Positions 21,689 through 30,175 of a DNA stretch of 64,000 nt are shown here, one piece after another; within the stretch, counting starts at the first letter, position 1, and every line of letters begins with the position of its first letter. Where the stretch lies: the NCBI GenBank assembly GCA_020631105.1, contig JAHDHW010000006.1, positions 21,039-85,038 on the forward strand, read 5' to 3'. Source of the DNA: Saprospiraceae bacterium (GTDB lineage Bacteria > Bacteroidota > Bacteroidia > Chitinophagales > Saprospiraceae). The position numbers and the translations under genes were made by a program. The notes beneath the pieces are model-generated. The model was not told the DNA's origin and did no database searches. It saw nothing but the letters and a program-made list of their open reading frames with translations.

Positions 21689-23692
21689 TTATTGGCCACG
21701 AATGATCTCAACAATTTCTACACGGCGCTCTAAGGACGCCTCAGGGCTAAAAATGGATAATCTTTGATTGTTTAGATCATCGTTAACACTTTGCTGAGCA
21801 GTAGTTTCACCAAATGAGCGCTCGCTCAAAATTAATTTTCCGGTATTTATGAAAGGTAAGAATATTCCGTTCTGGTAGGTGCGAAAATGGTTTTTTATGG
21901 AGCTGATCCGACGCTTTCCTAAATGAATATTATAATCGCTCTTGGCTCGGGGACTGGTATATCCTTTGATGAAGATTTCAATTTTTTCGCCTTCCTCTAA
22001 TCGCTTCAATAAGATATCCGAAAATAATCCTAAGTAAGTTTGTCCCTTCAATACTTTATCCTCAAAAAACAAATCAATAGCTTCTTCTGCCTGAATTCTT
22101 AATTCCCCAGAATATCCCTCCGCGTAGCTATTTCTAAATTCAAATCTGCGATTATAGTAAGGATCAAAAGTCTGTAAATAACTTTTCTTAGTTGTATTGC
22201 GACGTGTACGCTTGTCGGGTTCGTCATTATCAAAGTAGAGCGCTAATGGCAAAAAATCTTCAAGGCTTGAAGGCGGCAAGTCAATTTCTACTAAAGGGTC
22301 CGGCGCAACAATTGTATCAACAACCGGTGGAATTTCTGGAACAATGGTAATGGCTGAAGAATCAATTGGATTTTCATTCACTGGTTCTTCGGGCGCTGAA
22401 ATCTGGGCCCTGAAAATATCATTGCAGCATGACTTGTTATTCTCGTCCAGATACATTGCCCCTTCTCTATTTGAAGAGATAAAAGCAGTTGTAGAATCTG
22501 CATTTAGTATAAAGTACATATCATTATAGCTACTGTTCATAGGATAGCCAATGTGCTGAACAGTACCTATTTTATCATTATCAAGTGGTACCTCATAGAT
22601 ATCAAAGCCTCCTAAACCCTGATAACCATTTGAACTGAAAAAGAGCGTATTACTGACTTCATGAAAGAATGGAGTAATTTCATCTTTCTCGGTATTCAAT
22701 CCTTCAAGGTTTTGGGGTTCTGCAAAGGTTCCATCCTTTTTGATCTTTACCGACCAGATATCTAATCCTCCTTTTCCGCCCGGCCGGTCGCTACTGAATA
22801 ACAGAACGTCTTCTTTTGAAGCTGGGTCGTTGTATATATTAGGATGGGTTGTCGTAGATGTTTGGACATTAATAGAAGTCGGCAGCTTTTCTGCTTTACC
22901 CCAGCGACGGCGTTTATTGTTCCAATCCCGAAAATAAAGATCACACTGAATTCTTAATCCTTCTTTATAATCGCAGATCGTAAAATAAATTCGATTACCT
23001 GCGCTATTGAAAGCAGTATGGGCTGTTAATTGATTATCCGTATTAAATCGTTGCTTAAGAGGTCGACCCTTTGCTCCTTTAACAGAAGCTAGCACTTTAG
23101 AAATTTTACGTGGCGGATTATGTTCGTCTTCGGACTTGTCATAACGTAAAGAGCTATAATAGAGCGTATCGCCACGAAGCAGTGGACTAAACTCAGAGAA
23201 TGGAGTATTTACTTTTTTATTAAGCGCTTCCACTTTTACATCATGAGCATTTTCGATCGTCTCCATTGCCCAAATACAATCAGCAAGCCTTGCAGTTGCT
23301 TCTTTCTTATAAAGATCATTTTTTCCTTTTTGCAAATATGACTCATAAGCATTTTTAGCAGCTTCATAAGCCCCTTTTCCACGGTGAGCTTCTGCTATCC
23401 AGTAAGTGGTAAGCGGAAACTTAGCAGCAGATTTACTTTCCAGCACTTTGTTATAATATTCAATAGCAATATCATAGGCAAAAAAGGAACGAGCGACTTC
23501 AGCATATTTATAGGCTAACTCTGGATCCTCAGGTTTAATGCTTATCGCTTCAGCAAAGTATTGCAATGCTGCTCCAAAATCACGTTTTTGAAAAGCTTCA
23601 TCTCCGGCCTTTTCAAAAGCCCGGGCAGTTTGACCATAAGTCAAAGACGTAGCTAAGAGCATAAAAAAAATACTAGCGATGCATTTCATCAA
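21689..23692 (-). CDS. TPR / PD40 / OmpA-like cell-envelope protein
   Basis: 667 residues with a signal peptide (MMKCIASIFFMLLATSLTYG). Residues about 20-135 are TPR-like helices. Residues about 165-420 contain WD40-like PD40 beta-propeller strands (LYYSSLRYD, LLFSSDRPGGKGGLDIW, LFFSSNGYQGLGGFDIY, AFISSNREG). A Pro-rich linker is followed at about 530-667 by an OmpA-like peptidoglycan-binding domain (IEIFIKGYTSPRAKSDYNIHLGKRRISSIKNHF). The order TPR-propeller-OmpA resembles the T9SS-associated protein PorE, although I do not see PorE's carboxypeptidase regulatory domain, so the identity is tentative. The likely role is tethering outer-membrane machinery to peptidoglycan. It starts 7 bp after the PorP/SprF stop, so the two form an operon feeding the PKD adhesins. 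Confidence 0.82.
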   Translation of the reverse strand: MMKCIASIFFMLLATSLTYGQTARAFEKAGDEAFQKRDFGAALQYFAEAISIKPEDPELAYKYAEVARSFFAYDIAIEYYNKVLESKSAAKFPLTTYWIAEAHRGKGAYEAAKNAYESYLQKGKNDLYKKEATARLADCIWAMETIENAHDVKVEALNKKVNTPFSEFSPLLRGDTLYYSSLRYDKSEDEHNPPRKISKVLASVKGAKGRPLKQRFNTDNQLTAHTAFNSAGNRIYFTICDYKEGLRIQCDLYFRDWNNKRRRWGKAEKLPTSINVQTSTTTHPNIYNDPASKEDVLLFSSDRPGGKGGLDIWSVKIKKDGTFAEPQNLEGLNTEKDEITPFFHEVSNTLFFSSNGYQGLGGFDIYEVPLDNDKIGTVQHIGYPMNSSYNDMYFILNADSTTAFISSNREGAMYLDENNKSCCNDIFRAQISAPEEPVNENPIDSSAITIVPEIPPVVDTIVAPDPLVEIDLPPSSLEDFLPLALYFDNDEPDKRTRRNTTKKSYLQTFDPYYNRRFEFRNSYAEGYSGELRIQAEEAIDLFFEDKVLKGQTYLGLFSDILLKRLEEGEKIEIFIKGYTSPRAKSDYNIHLGKRRISSIKNHFRTYQNGIFLPFINTGKLILSERSFGETTAQQSVNDDLNNQRLSIFSPEASLERRVEIVEIIRGQ

Positions 23693-23699
23693 AGTAAGT

Positions 23700-24788
23700 T
23701 TAAAAAATTGGACAAGCTTTAAATACAGGTGGTGGCTTGACTTTAGTAATCGTATATATTAAAGAGAGCTCTGGACCACCCGCACCGTTGGTTGCTAATT
23801 CAAATTCTGAAATATTTATGTCGTAAGAAAATTCGCCATACCATGCACCATAACGGATCCCGAGCGTTGGGATAATGGCATCGCTTTCGCTAGCGTATCG
23901 ATAATTGGTACCTAAACTAAGATAAATTTCTTTATTTCTCACTTCGCTAAGTTTATAAATAGCGGCTGTACCTAACAAAAACTCCTGATAAGGTCCTTGA
24001 AAATGACTTAATAATCGGAACTGTATATCAAATAATTCGTTCAAGGGCGCTTGTCCACTCAAATGTCCAGTCCAACGAAACGGAAGTTTTGCATCCGTCT
24101 GATTATAAAAATTTTGAGCAGGTTTCGTTAGATGAAAAAGACCTGCTCCAACATTTAAGCGAAAACCCTCATCAGACTGAGTATAGAAGTTTAGTCCAAA
24201 GCCCATATCCAAAAAAGTCTTTGAGGTTTCGTCAAAGCGCTCTCGGGAATCACTCATTGGGTCAAAGATGTCTCCGTTGTATTGATTTTCAAAATTGAGA
24301 TCATCCAATACAAACCTCCGGCTTACCGATCCTAATTGAAAACCTGCGCTTATACTTTGCTGATCACTGAGTTGATGAGTATAAGCACCAGAGAGTGCAA
24401 ACTGGCTTAGTCGCAAAGCACTCGTTCCCTGACGGTCATAATTAAACACACCTCCTACTGCGAAAAATCCATTAGGTGTAATTTTATTATAAACTTTGGT
24501 ATCAAATGCCCCGGAAAAAGTTAGATAAGGTACAGGAACGGAAGCCCATTGACGACGGTAATTTGCAATAAAGCGACTATCTTCTGCAAATGCTCCAACT
24601 AAAGCTGGATTGAGGTTTTGTGGAGCATTATAGAATTGAGAAAAGTGTATATCCTGTGCTTGCAGTTTTAATAGAAAACTACATAACAATAAAGCAGAAG
24701 GTATTATTCGATATATAGGCAATATGATATTTTGAAAGGTTTTATTAATAAAATTGAATACAACAAATATGCTAAAATTATAATTCAT
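23700..24788 (-). CDS. PorP/SprF-family T9SS outer-membrane protein
   Basis: 362 residues. The segment after the signal peptide (QDIHFSQFYNAPQNLNPALVGAF) is the hallmark start of PorP/SprF proteins. It is followed by NYRRQWASVPVPYLTFSGAFDT and alternating amphipathic strands of an outer-membrane barrel, ending in LSLIYTITKVKPPP. In Flavobacterium johnsoniae SprF is needed specifically for export of the adhesin SprB, and genes of this family usually sit next to their cargo. Here it heads the operon with the OmpA protein and three PKD adhesins, which points to a dedicated exporter/anchor partner. The N-terminus is about 20 residues longer than usual before the hydrophobic signal core (LPSALLLCS-like); no internal ATG exists, so an alternative start codon is possible. 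Confidence 0.85.
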   Translation of the reverse strand: MNYNFSIFVVFNFINKTFQNIILPIYRIIPSALLLCSFLLKLQAQDIHFSQFYNAPQNLNPALVGAFAEDSRFIANYRRQWASVPVPYLTFSGAFDTKVYNKITPNGFFAVGGVFNYDRQGTSALRLSQFALSGAYTHQLSDQQSISAGFQLGSVSRRFVLDDLNFENQYNGDIFDPMSDSRERFDETSKTFLDMGFGLNFYTQSDEGFRLNVGAGLFHLTKPAQNFYNQTDAKLPFRWTGHLSGQAPLNELFDIQFRLLSHFQGPYQEFLLGTAAIYKLSEVRNKEIYLSLGTNYRYASESDAIIPTLGIRYGAWYGEFSYDINISEFELATNGAGGPELSLIYTITKVKPPPVFKACPIF

Positions 24789-24922
24789 TGTTGATATTGT
24801 AATTAGCTCTTCCTAACATCAATCCAAAAAATTAAAGGATTTGTCGTTACGGAATAGTAAATGAGGGGTTTAAATATTCATACGCTATTCTAGCTAGCTG
24901 GTTACTTAAAACCAAAGTGATT

Positions 24923-24930
24923 TAATTTTG
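24923..24930 (+). promoter_or_regulatory. -7 promoter box of coaE
   Basis: TAATTTTG matches the TAnnTTTG Bacteroidota -7 element, with transcription expected near 24937 and a leader of about 40 nt before the ATG at 24976. The box overlaps an upstream in-frame TTG at 24928 and so argues against that codon as a start. No convincing -33 TTTG is present at the usual spacing. Confidence 0.45.
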
Positions 24931-24975
24931 AATCAGATTTTTCTACTTTTACAAGAATTAAAGATCATCATAATT

Positions 24976-25575
24976 ATGCTTAAAGTAGGTATCACCGGAG
25001 GAATTGGAAGTGGTAAAACAACAGTCTGTAAGATTTTCGAGTTGCTGGGTATACCTGTTTATTATGCTGATGACCGAGCCAAATTGCTTATGACAGAAAA
25101 CGAAGACGTAGTACGTGAAGTAAAAAAAGCGTTTGGTCAGGAGGCTTACTTTGAGGACGGCACCCTAAATCGTTCCTACCTTTCATCTATAGTATTTAAA
25201 GATGAAGATCAATTAAAGCGCTTAAACGCTATCGTACATCCAGCAGTTTATCTGGATGGTGAGACTTGGCACAATGCTCAAGAGAATGTTCCTTTCACTC
25301 TGAAAGAAGCAGCTTTATTCTTCGAAAACGGCTCAAACCTTTTAATGGATAAAATGATCTGTGTTACTGCGCCGGAGGCATTACGCATCGAACGAGTAGT
25401 GAAAAGAGATAAAAGCACAGAAGCTGCTGTCCGTGCAAGGATGGACAAACAATTACCAGAGTCCGTAAAAGTCGAAGGCTCCGACTATATTATTAATAAT
25501 GATGGCTCAAAAAGTTTGTTAATTCAAGTTTGGGAAATATTTTCTACTCTAAAAAAACAAGCTGCCCAGACATAG
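24976..25575 (+). CDS. coaE: Dephospho-CoA kinase
   Basis: 199 residues. It phosphorylates dephospho-CoA at the 3'-hydroxyl of its ribose to complete coenzyme A synthesis in the cytoplasm. The N-terminus MLKVGITGGIGSGKTTVCKIF has the P-loop GGIGSGKT at residues 8-15, directly after the first strand as in all CoaE proteins. The family segments IPVYYADDRAK, LNRSYLSSIVFKDEDQLKRLNAIVHPAV and RVVKRDKSTEAAVRARMDKQ are also visible. The ATG at 24976 was chosen because it puts the P-loop strand at the start and gives the usual length; the longer TTG version would overlap a promoter box. It is divergent from the PorP operon. The following gene belongs to a separate group. Confidence 0.95.
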   Translation: MLKVGITGGIGSGKTTVCKIFELLGIPVYYADDRAKLLMTENEDVVREVKKAFGQEAYFEDGTLNRSYLSSIVFKDEDQLKRLNAIVHPAVYLDGETWHNAQENVPFTLKEAALFFENGSNLLMDKMICVTAPEALRIERVVKRDKSTEAAVRARMDKQLPESVKVEGSDYIINNDGSKSLLIQVWEIFSTLKKQAAQT

Positions 25576-25786
25576 TCTCAACAATATCTTCACCACTCCC
25601 TAAATTTTATCTTACGCTGCCTATATATTAATATTATTCCAAATAATATGGTATAGTAATTGTCCCTTCTTTTGTATCCCAAAAACAGCGACTCAATACT
25701 TCATCATTTAGTTTTGGAGCGCTGAGAACGAATATTATAATATATTAATTAACGTCCTTACAATTAAGGGCATTAATCCCTCGAAC

Positions 25787-26983
25787 ATGTATCTTTTTAC
25801 CCCCTACGCGAAAGGTCGCTTGCGACCTACGTTCTTTTTATTTTCCCTATTACTTATTTCTTCATTTAGCTTTGGTAATAACATTGATAATGGCGGAGAT
25901 GTCGCCGTTGATCAGACCATTTGCTTCGGTGAAATCCCTGCAGCAATAATCAACGTCGCAGACGCATCCGGCGGGGATAATGGACTGGCTATTGAATACT
26001 TATGGATGAAGTCTGTACCTGGTGTATCAGACTGGGAGGCAATCCCAGGTGCTACAGGTGCAACTTACGCCCCTCCGGCATTGAATCAAACCACTGCCTT
26101 TATTCGTTGTGCAAGACGATTTGGATTTACGACCTATACTGGAGAATCTAATGTAGTTTTAATTACGGTCCTGGAAGGACCGATTGCTATAATTACCAGT
26201 GCCACGCCCGATGGATTAAGCAATGGAGATTCTATTCTGTTTACAGGAACTTCAAGTTTAGCATATGCTATCTTAACCTGGGATTTTGGAGACGGAACCA
26301 CTGCAACAGGAGCATCAGTTAAACATGCTTTTGATTTTGGTGGAGATAAGGTCGTTACCTTAACGGCTACCAATCCTAATAACGGATGCACCTCTACTGC
26401 TTCAGTAGCATTTTTCTTATTAGGACCTTTACCTGTAGAGTTAGCTTATTTTTATGGAGAAGCCACAGAAGATAAGGTAGTAGAATTACACTGGTCCACT
26501 ATCCAGGAAGAAATTAATAGTCATTTCGAAATCGAAAAATCTTTGGACGGGAATAGATTCGAAGTCATTGGTTACCTATCGGGTAATGGCACCACCAATG
26601 AGGCACAAGTCTATAGTTATAAAGATGAACTCCCGGTTTCCGGAATAAATTATTATCGACTAAAACAAATTGATTACACAGGTGAATTCAGCTTTTCGGA
26701 AGTAATCGCAATTAGATTAGAGCATGACTCAAAGCTTGAATATACCTTGTTCCCAAATCCTACGGTAAACGAAATCAACGTTCGTTTTCATGAAGTATTT
26801 GACCAGGAAATCAATTTACAGATTAGAGACATAAGCAACAGGATTGTTCATCAACAAATGATTCCTGCTTCTTCTCTAAAACAAACCATGGATGTTAGGG
26901 ATTTGGCACCAGGAATTTATACTATCACGCTCTGGTCTTCTTCCATTAGATCCCAGCGTTTATTTGTAAAAACAGATTTATAA
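25787..26983 (+). CDS. Secreted PKD protein with T9SS type A sorting domain
   Basis: 398 residues. A signal peptide ends near residue 30 (SSFSFG|NNIDNGG). Residues about 38-128 form an Ig-like module with EYLWMKS and FIRCARR signatures that recurs in the genes at 30176 and 35379. Residues about 130-208 are one PKD domain (LTWDFGDGTT). Residues about 213-312 are a fibronectin-like linker (LPVELAYFYGEA ... NYYRLKQIDYTGEFSFSEVIAI) common before sorting signals. The last about 80 residues are a T9SS type A domain (LFPNPTVNEINVRF ... LAPGIYTITL). No catalytic motif is seen. It is predicted to be exported and cell-surface attached or released. A strong terminator follows. Confidence 0.85.
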   Translation: MYLFTPYAKGRLRPTFFLFSLLLISSFSFGNNIDNGGDVAVDQTICFGEIPAAIINVADASGGDNGLAIEYLWMKSVPGVSDWEAIPGATGATYAPPALNQTTAFIRCARRFGFTTYTGESNVVLITVLEGPIAIITSATPDGLSNGDSILFTGTSSLAYAILTWDFGDGTTATGASVKHAFDFGGDKVVTLTATNPNNGCTSTASVAFFLLGPLPVELAYFYGEATEDKVVELHWSTIQEEINSHFEIEKSLDGNRFEVIGYLSGNGTTNEAQVYSYKDELPVSGINYYRLKQIDYTGEFSFSEVIAIRLEHDSKLEYTLFPNPTVNEINVRFHEVFDQEINLQIRDISNRIVHQQMIPASSLKQTMDVRDLAPGIYTITLWSSSIRSQRLFVKTDL

Positions 26984-27000
26984 AAACATCTTGATTTTTA

Positions 27001-27040
27001 AATAGCAATTGATCTATCAGATCAATTGCTATTTTTTTCG
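27001..27040 (+). terminator. Intrinsic terminator after the PKD/T9SS type A gene
   Basis: A perfect 15-bp stem (27001-27015 with 27019-27033, AATAGCAATTGATCT and its complement) has a 3-nt loop and is followed by a T-run. It is one of the strongest hairpins in the window and separates this gene from the lyase gene. Confidence 0.9.
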
Positions 27041-27104
27041 CACCTCTCCATCTCAGTTTTCATTCTACCTCCGCGCTCGATTATTGACCCATATAATCAG
27101 CACG

Positions 27105-29780
27105 ATGAAGTTTACTACACTCTTATTTTGTATTTGCCTGACCTACATTGGTTTTGCGCAAGGCAACTATATCCCGGATGGAGCAGACCTTAGTTACCCT
27201 CGATCTATTATTGACGCCGGACAAATAGAAACAGTTCGCCTGAAATTGCAGGAAGAACAGCAATTCCAAATTTATCAAAGCATTTATAGCTATGCTCAAC
27301 AAGAGCTCCCCAGTGAAAATATAAGTAATGAGGACCGTAGAAAAAGAGCGCAGATCGCCAGAGAGGCTGCCTTTGTTATTCTGATGCAGAAAGGCATTTA
27401 CAATGATACTCTTCAAAGCTTAATGTCCACCGAAGAAAGCGGTCTTCTTCAAAAGACATTAGACATCCTCAACAACATTAATACAGAAGTCGAAGTCCAG
27501 GAGGGCTGGTCTTTTTATTATACTTGGCAATTTCGATCCAAAGAACTAATCCATCTATTAGTCGCTTATGATTTACTCAAAGGCGCTAATGTTCCTGACG
27601 AAAAACTGGAGGATGCAAAAACTAAATTGCAAACTTTTTCAGGAAATCTATATACCAGAGCAACCGGAAGCTATCCCAACCCGATAGCAGGATTTCCCGA
27701 TATTGACTTTTTCTTTTATAATCCGAATAATCATGGAATAATGGTCTGTGGGGCACTTGGCCTGGCTGGTATTATACTAGCAGATTTCGAAAATGAGGAC
27801 CCTACGCTACAGCCCGCCAATTGGATAAATACTGCAATGTGGAATCTGGACAATCTTCTTTGGAAGGTTGATGGGCTGATACCTCGGGTTTCCGAACAAA
27901 ATATTCTGGCAGGATATGCTGAAGGGCCTAACTATTTCTATTACGGTTTTCAAAATGCTTTTCCGTTTATCAGAGCAATGTGGAATTATCTGCCTGATCA
28001 AAGTTTAAAATATTCTTTTAAAAATGTTGAACGAACAATTGCTCACCCCTGGTACGATCAAAACTATTACAACCTCTATAAGTGGATGATGCTCATTCGA
28101 ATGCCTGACGGGCGTAGTCCTTCAATTCACGACAGTGCTACAAGTTTCTCAACCAATTTTACGACCCTGTCCGGGTATTCCGAATTTAATATCCCTAGTG
28201 AGTCAGGGCATTATCATGACTTCTGGACTCGAGTACAATATTTATGTACAGATGTTGCAGAAGGGAATTATGAAGAAGCCTTATTCCAGGCCTTACCGGA
28301 TGCTGGCAGTTTAATCTTTAGAAATACTTATAATGACCCAAGTGGCATTTACATGCATCTTATCGGTAAAAACAATATTGCTCTTTACGGTGCAAAAGCC
28401 CACCACCAGGCAGATGCAATGAGCTTTCAATTATATTATAATGGGCATACTTTTGCCATTGATGAAGGATATACAGGTTCCAATTATCGTTCATTTGTAA
28501 ACAAAGCAACCGATCACAATCTAATTCTCGTAGATGGTAAGGGCCCAACCCCACCTCTTAGTGAATGGGTCAATAATGATAATGAGGTATATATTGAGCA
28601 TTATTTCGATATGAAAAGTATGGACTATGGCGAACTTACCGGATCGTGGCAACAAGCAGATCTAATCAGAAAGGTGTTATTTATTGATGATGAATATTTC
28701 ATTATGTGGGATGATTGTGTTTCTTCGAGTCCACGTAAGTATCAGTTCCAATTGCATTGTAGTGGTCTGCAAACCAATGATCCTGCGGCAGCAGAAGGAA
28801 GCGTCCTGATTGACCCGGCATCTAATTCAACAACAATATCCAAATCTGATCATCATGTTTTCGTAAAAACAGAAGCAACAAATGGTATTGAAGAATACTT
28901 TTTGGCATTAGATAGTACATATAATGGTCTTACTACCAAATACCATAATAAAACCCTGGCAGGTTCCTATCCTATTGATAAACTTCAATTTACTTCGCTG
29001 ATCGTCCCTTTCGCTGATATAGCACCTAGCGTGCAATCTTTTGAAAACATTGCCGATGGAACAGCACTGCAAGTCCAACGAGATGATTCGCAAGATTTTG
29101 TTTTTACTCAAACTCAAAAGGCAGGAAGGAATATAGTTTTTGATCATTTAACAGCGCTGTGGACCAATGCTACCAATAATTTCATTTCAGTAGATCAGGA
29201 GCAAAAACTAAGAATGATACATATATCAGATGGGGATAGTCTATATTGGAATGAACTTCCTATAATTCAAATGGATCAAAGAAGAAATCTAAGCATTGAA
29301 TATGATGAAGATCATAAAATCAGCGCTTATATTAATGGTCCGGTCGTCTTAAAATTATATAGTGATACCTCTTTAGTACATTCAGATGGGGATATTGGTA
29401 ATACCTATTATGACCCTCTTCATAAAATAAGCACCATTTCTATTCTTTCGGCTGGTTACTTTTCATTAGAACCCGGCGAAGCAATTATCAGCGATGTATC
29501 GAGTTTACTCGATAACTCAGCGAATGAAAAAATTAACATAAGCATCTACCCTAACCCCACAATAGATTTCTGTACAGTGAGCATTAGTGGTATAAATAGC
29601 TCAGAAATAAAATGGACACTTTCCGATATAAATGGAACACCTGTTATCCAAAATGCCCAAATTACTGGCAATAAGGTCGTTTTGCAAATGGATTTAAGTG
29701 ATTTACCTCCTGCAGCTTATATTCTAAGTATCGAGGATGGAGCAGATTCAAGAAGCGTTCATCTCCTAAAATCGAACTAA
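27105..29780 (+). CDS. Heparinase II/III-like polysaccharide lyase with T9SS type A sorting domain
   Basis: 891 residues from the ATG at 27105, which gives a clean signal peptide (MKFTTLLFCICLTYIGFAQG). The longer reading from 27009 would begin inside the terminator hairpin and lacks a signal. Residues about 40-400 are helical, like the alpha/alpha toroid of alginate-lyase/heparinase proteins (WKVDGLIPRVSEQNILAGYAEGPNYFYYGF). Residues about 420-660 match the heparinase II/III beta-sandwich (NIALYGAKAHHQADAMSFQLYYNGHTFAIDEGYTG and the following ATDHNLILVDGKGP). The His-rich HHQADAMS segment near residue 433 is the expected substrate-cleft signature. The C-terminal about 75 residues are a T9SS type A sorting domain (IYPNPTIDFCTVSI). 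It likely depolymerises an acidic polysaccharide outside the cell; the substrate is unknown. Confidence 0.85.
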   Translation: MKFTTLLFCICLTYIGFAQGNYIPDGADLSYPRSIIDAGQIETVRLKLQEEQQFQIYQSIYSYAQQELPSENISNEDRRKRAQIAREAAFVILMQKGIYNDTLQSLMSTEESGLLQKTLDILNNINTEVEVQEGWSFYYTWQFRSKELIHLLVAYDLLKGANVPDEKLEDAKTKLQTFSGNLYTRATGSYPNPIAGFPDIDFFFYNPNNHGIMVCGALGLAGIILADFENEDPTLQPANWINTAMWNLDNLLWKVDGLIPRVSEQNILAGYAEGPNYFYYGFQNAFPFIRAMWNYLPDQSLKYSFKNVERTIAHPWYDQNYYNLYKWMMLIRMPDGRSPSIHDSATSFSTNFTTLSGYSEFNIPSESGHYHDFWTRVQYLCTDVAEGNYEEALFQALPDAGSLIFRNTYNDPSGIYMHLIGKNNIALYGAKAHHQADAMSFQLYYNGHTFAIDEGYTGSNYRSFVNKATDHNLILVDGKGPTPPLSEWVNNDNEVYIEHYFDMKSMDYGELTGSWQQADLIRKVLFIDDEYFIMWDDCVSSSPRKYQFQLHCSGLQTNDPAAAEGSVLIDPASNSTTISKSDHHVFVKTEATNGIEEYFLALDSTYNGLTTKYHNKTLAGSYPIDKLQFTSLIVPFADIAPSVQSFENIADGTALQVQRDDSQDFVFTQTQKAGRNIVFDHLTALWTNATNNFISVDQEQKLRMIHISDGDSLYWNELPIIQMDQRRNLSIEYDEDHKISAYINGPVVLKLYSDTSLVHSDGDIGNTYYDPLHKISTISILSAGYFSLEPGEAIISDVSSLLDNSANEKINISIYPNPTIDFCTVSISGINSSEIKWTLSDINGTPVIQNAQITGNKVVLQMDLSDLPPAAYILSIEDGADSRSVHLLKSN

Positions 29781-30175
29781 TTAAAGAGCGTTTTAAATTA
29801 AAACAATACATAATATAGCTTTCTACCCTAAATAGGGGTATTTATCCCCGATTTGCAAACAAGTGTTGCAGATCGGTTAATTTATTTGTAGCTTTACGCA
29901 ATCTGAGCAGCTCAACTTCTGGTTGTGCTATCCTAAACCGACCATCAAAAAATGCTTATAAGATATGACAATTTATAATTTGGCATATTTTCATAGGTAG
30001 ATATAGTCATTGCATTTCTCTTTTTAATGGTTACCCCGCAACACACACAAGCAAAGCAATAATTTAAACAGTCCGAGTATTAAAAAAAGGTATGTATCTA
30101 ACATTGTTAGCTGCTTATCCTGTATTTATATATTAAACGAAACAAACATTTTTTAATCCTAAATTGTAAATTCAC
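29781..30175 (+). other. Long leader region of the SprB-repeat gene
   Basis: A 395-bp region without a credible ORF. It holds a possible promoter at 29866-29896 and a perfect 13-bp palindrome CTAACATTGTTAG at 30098-30110, about 65 bp before the start codon, which could be an operator or mRNA hairpin. No terminator for the preceding lyase gene was recognised. Confidence 0.4.
29866..29896 (+). promoter_or_regulatory. Possible promoter of the SprB-repeat gene
   Basis: TTG at 29866-29868, a 20-bp spacer, then TAGCTTTA at 29889-29896. This differs from TAnnTTTG only at the last base. If used, the 5' leader would be about 275 nt. Confidence 0.35.

Noticed and set aside
27009..27104. Earlier start for the heparinase-like gene
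   Set aside because: It would begin within the terminator hairpin of the previous gene and precede the signal peptide.
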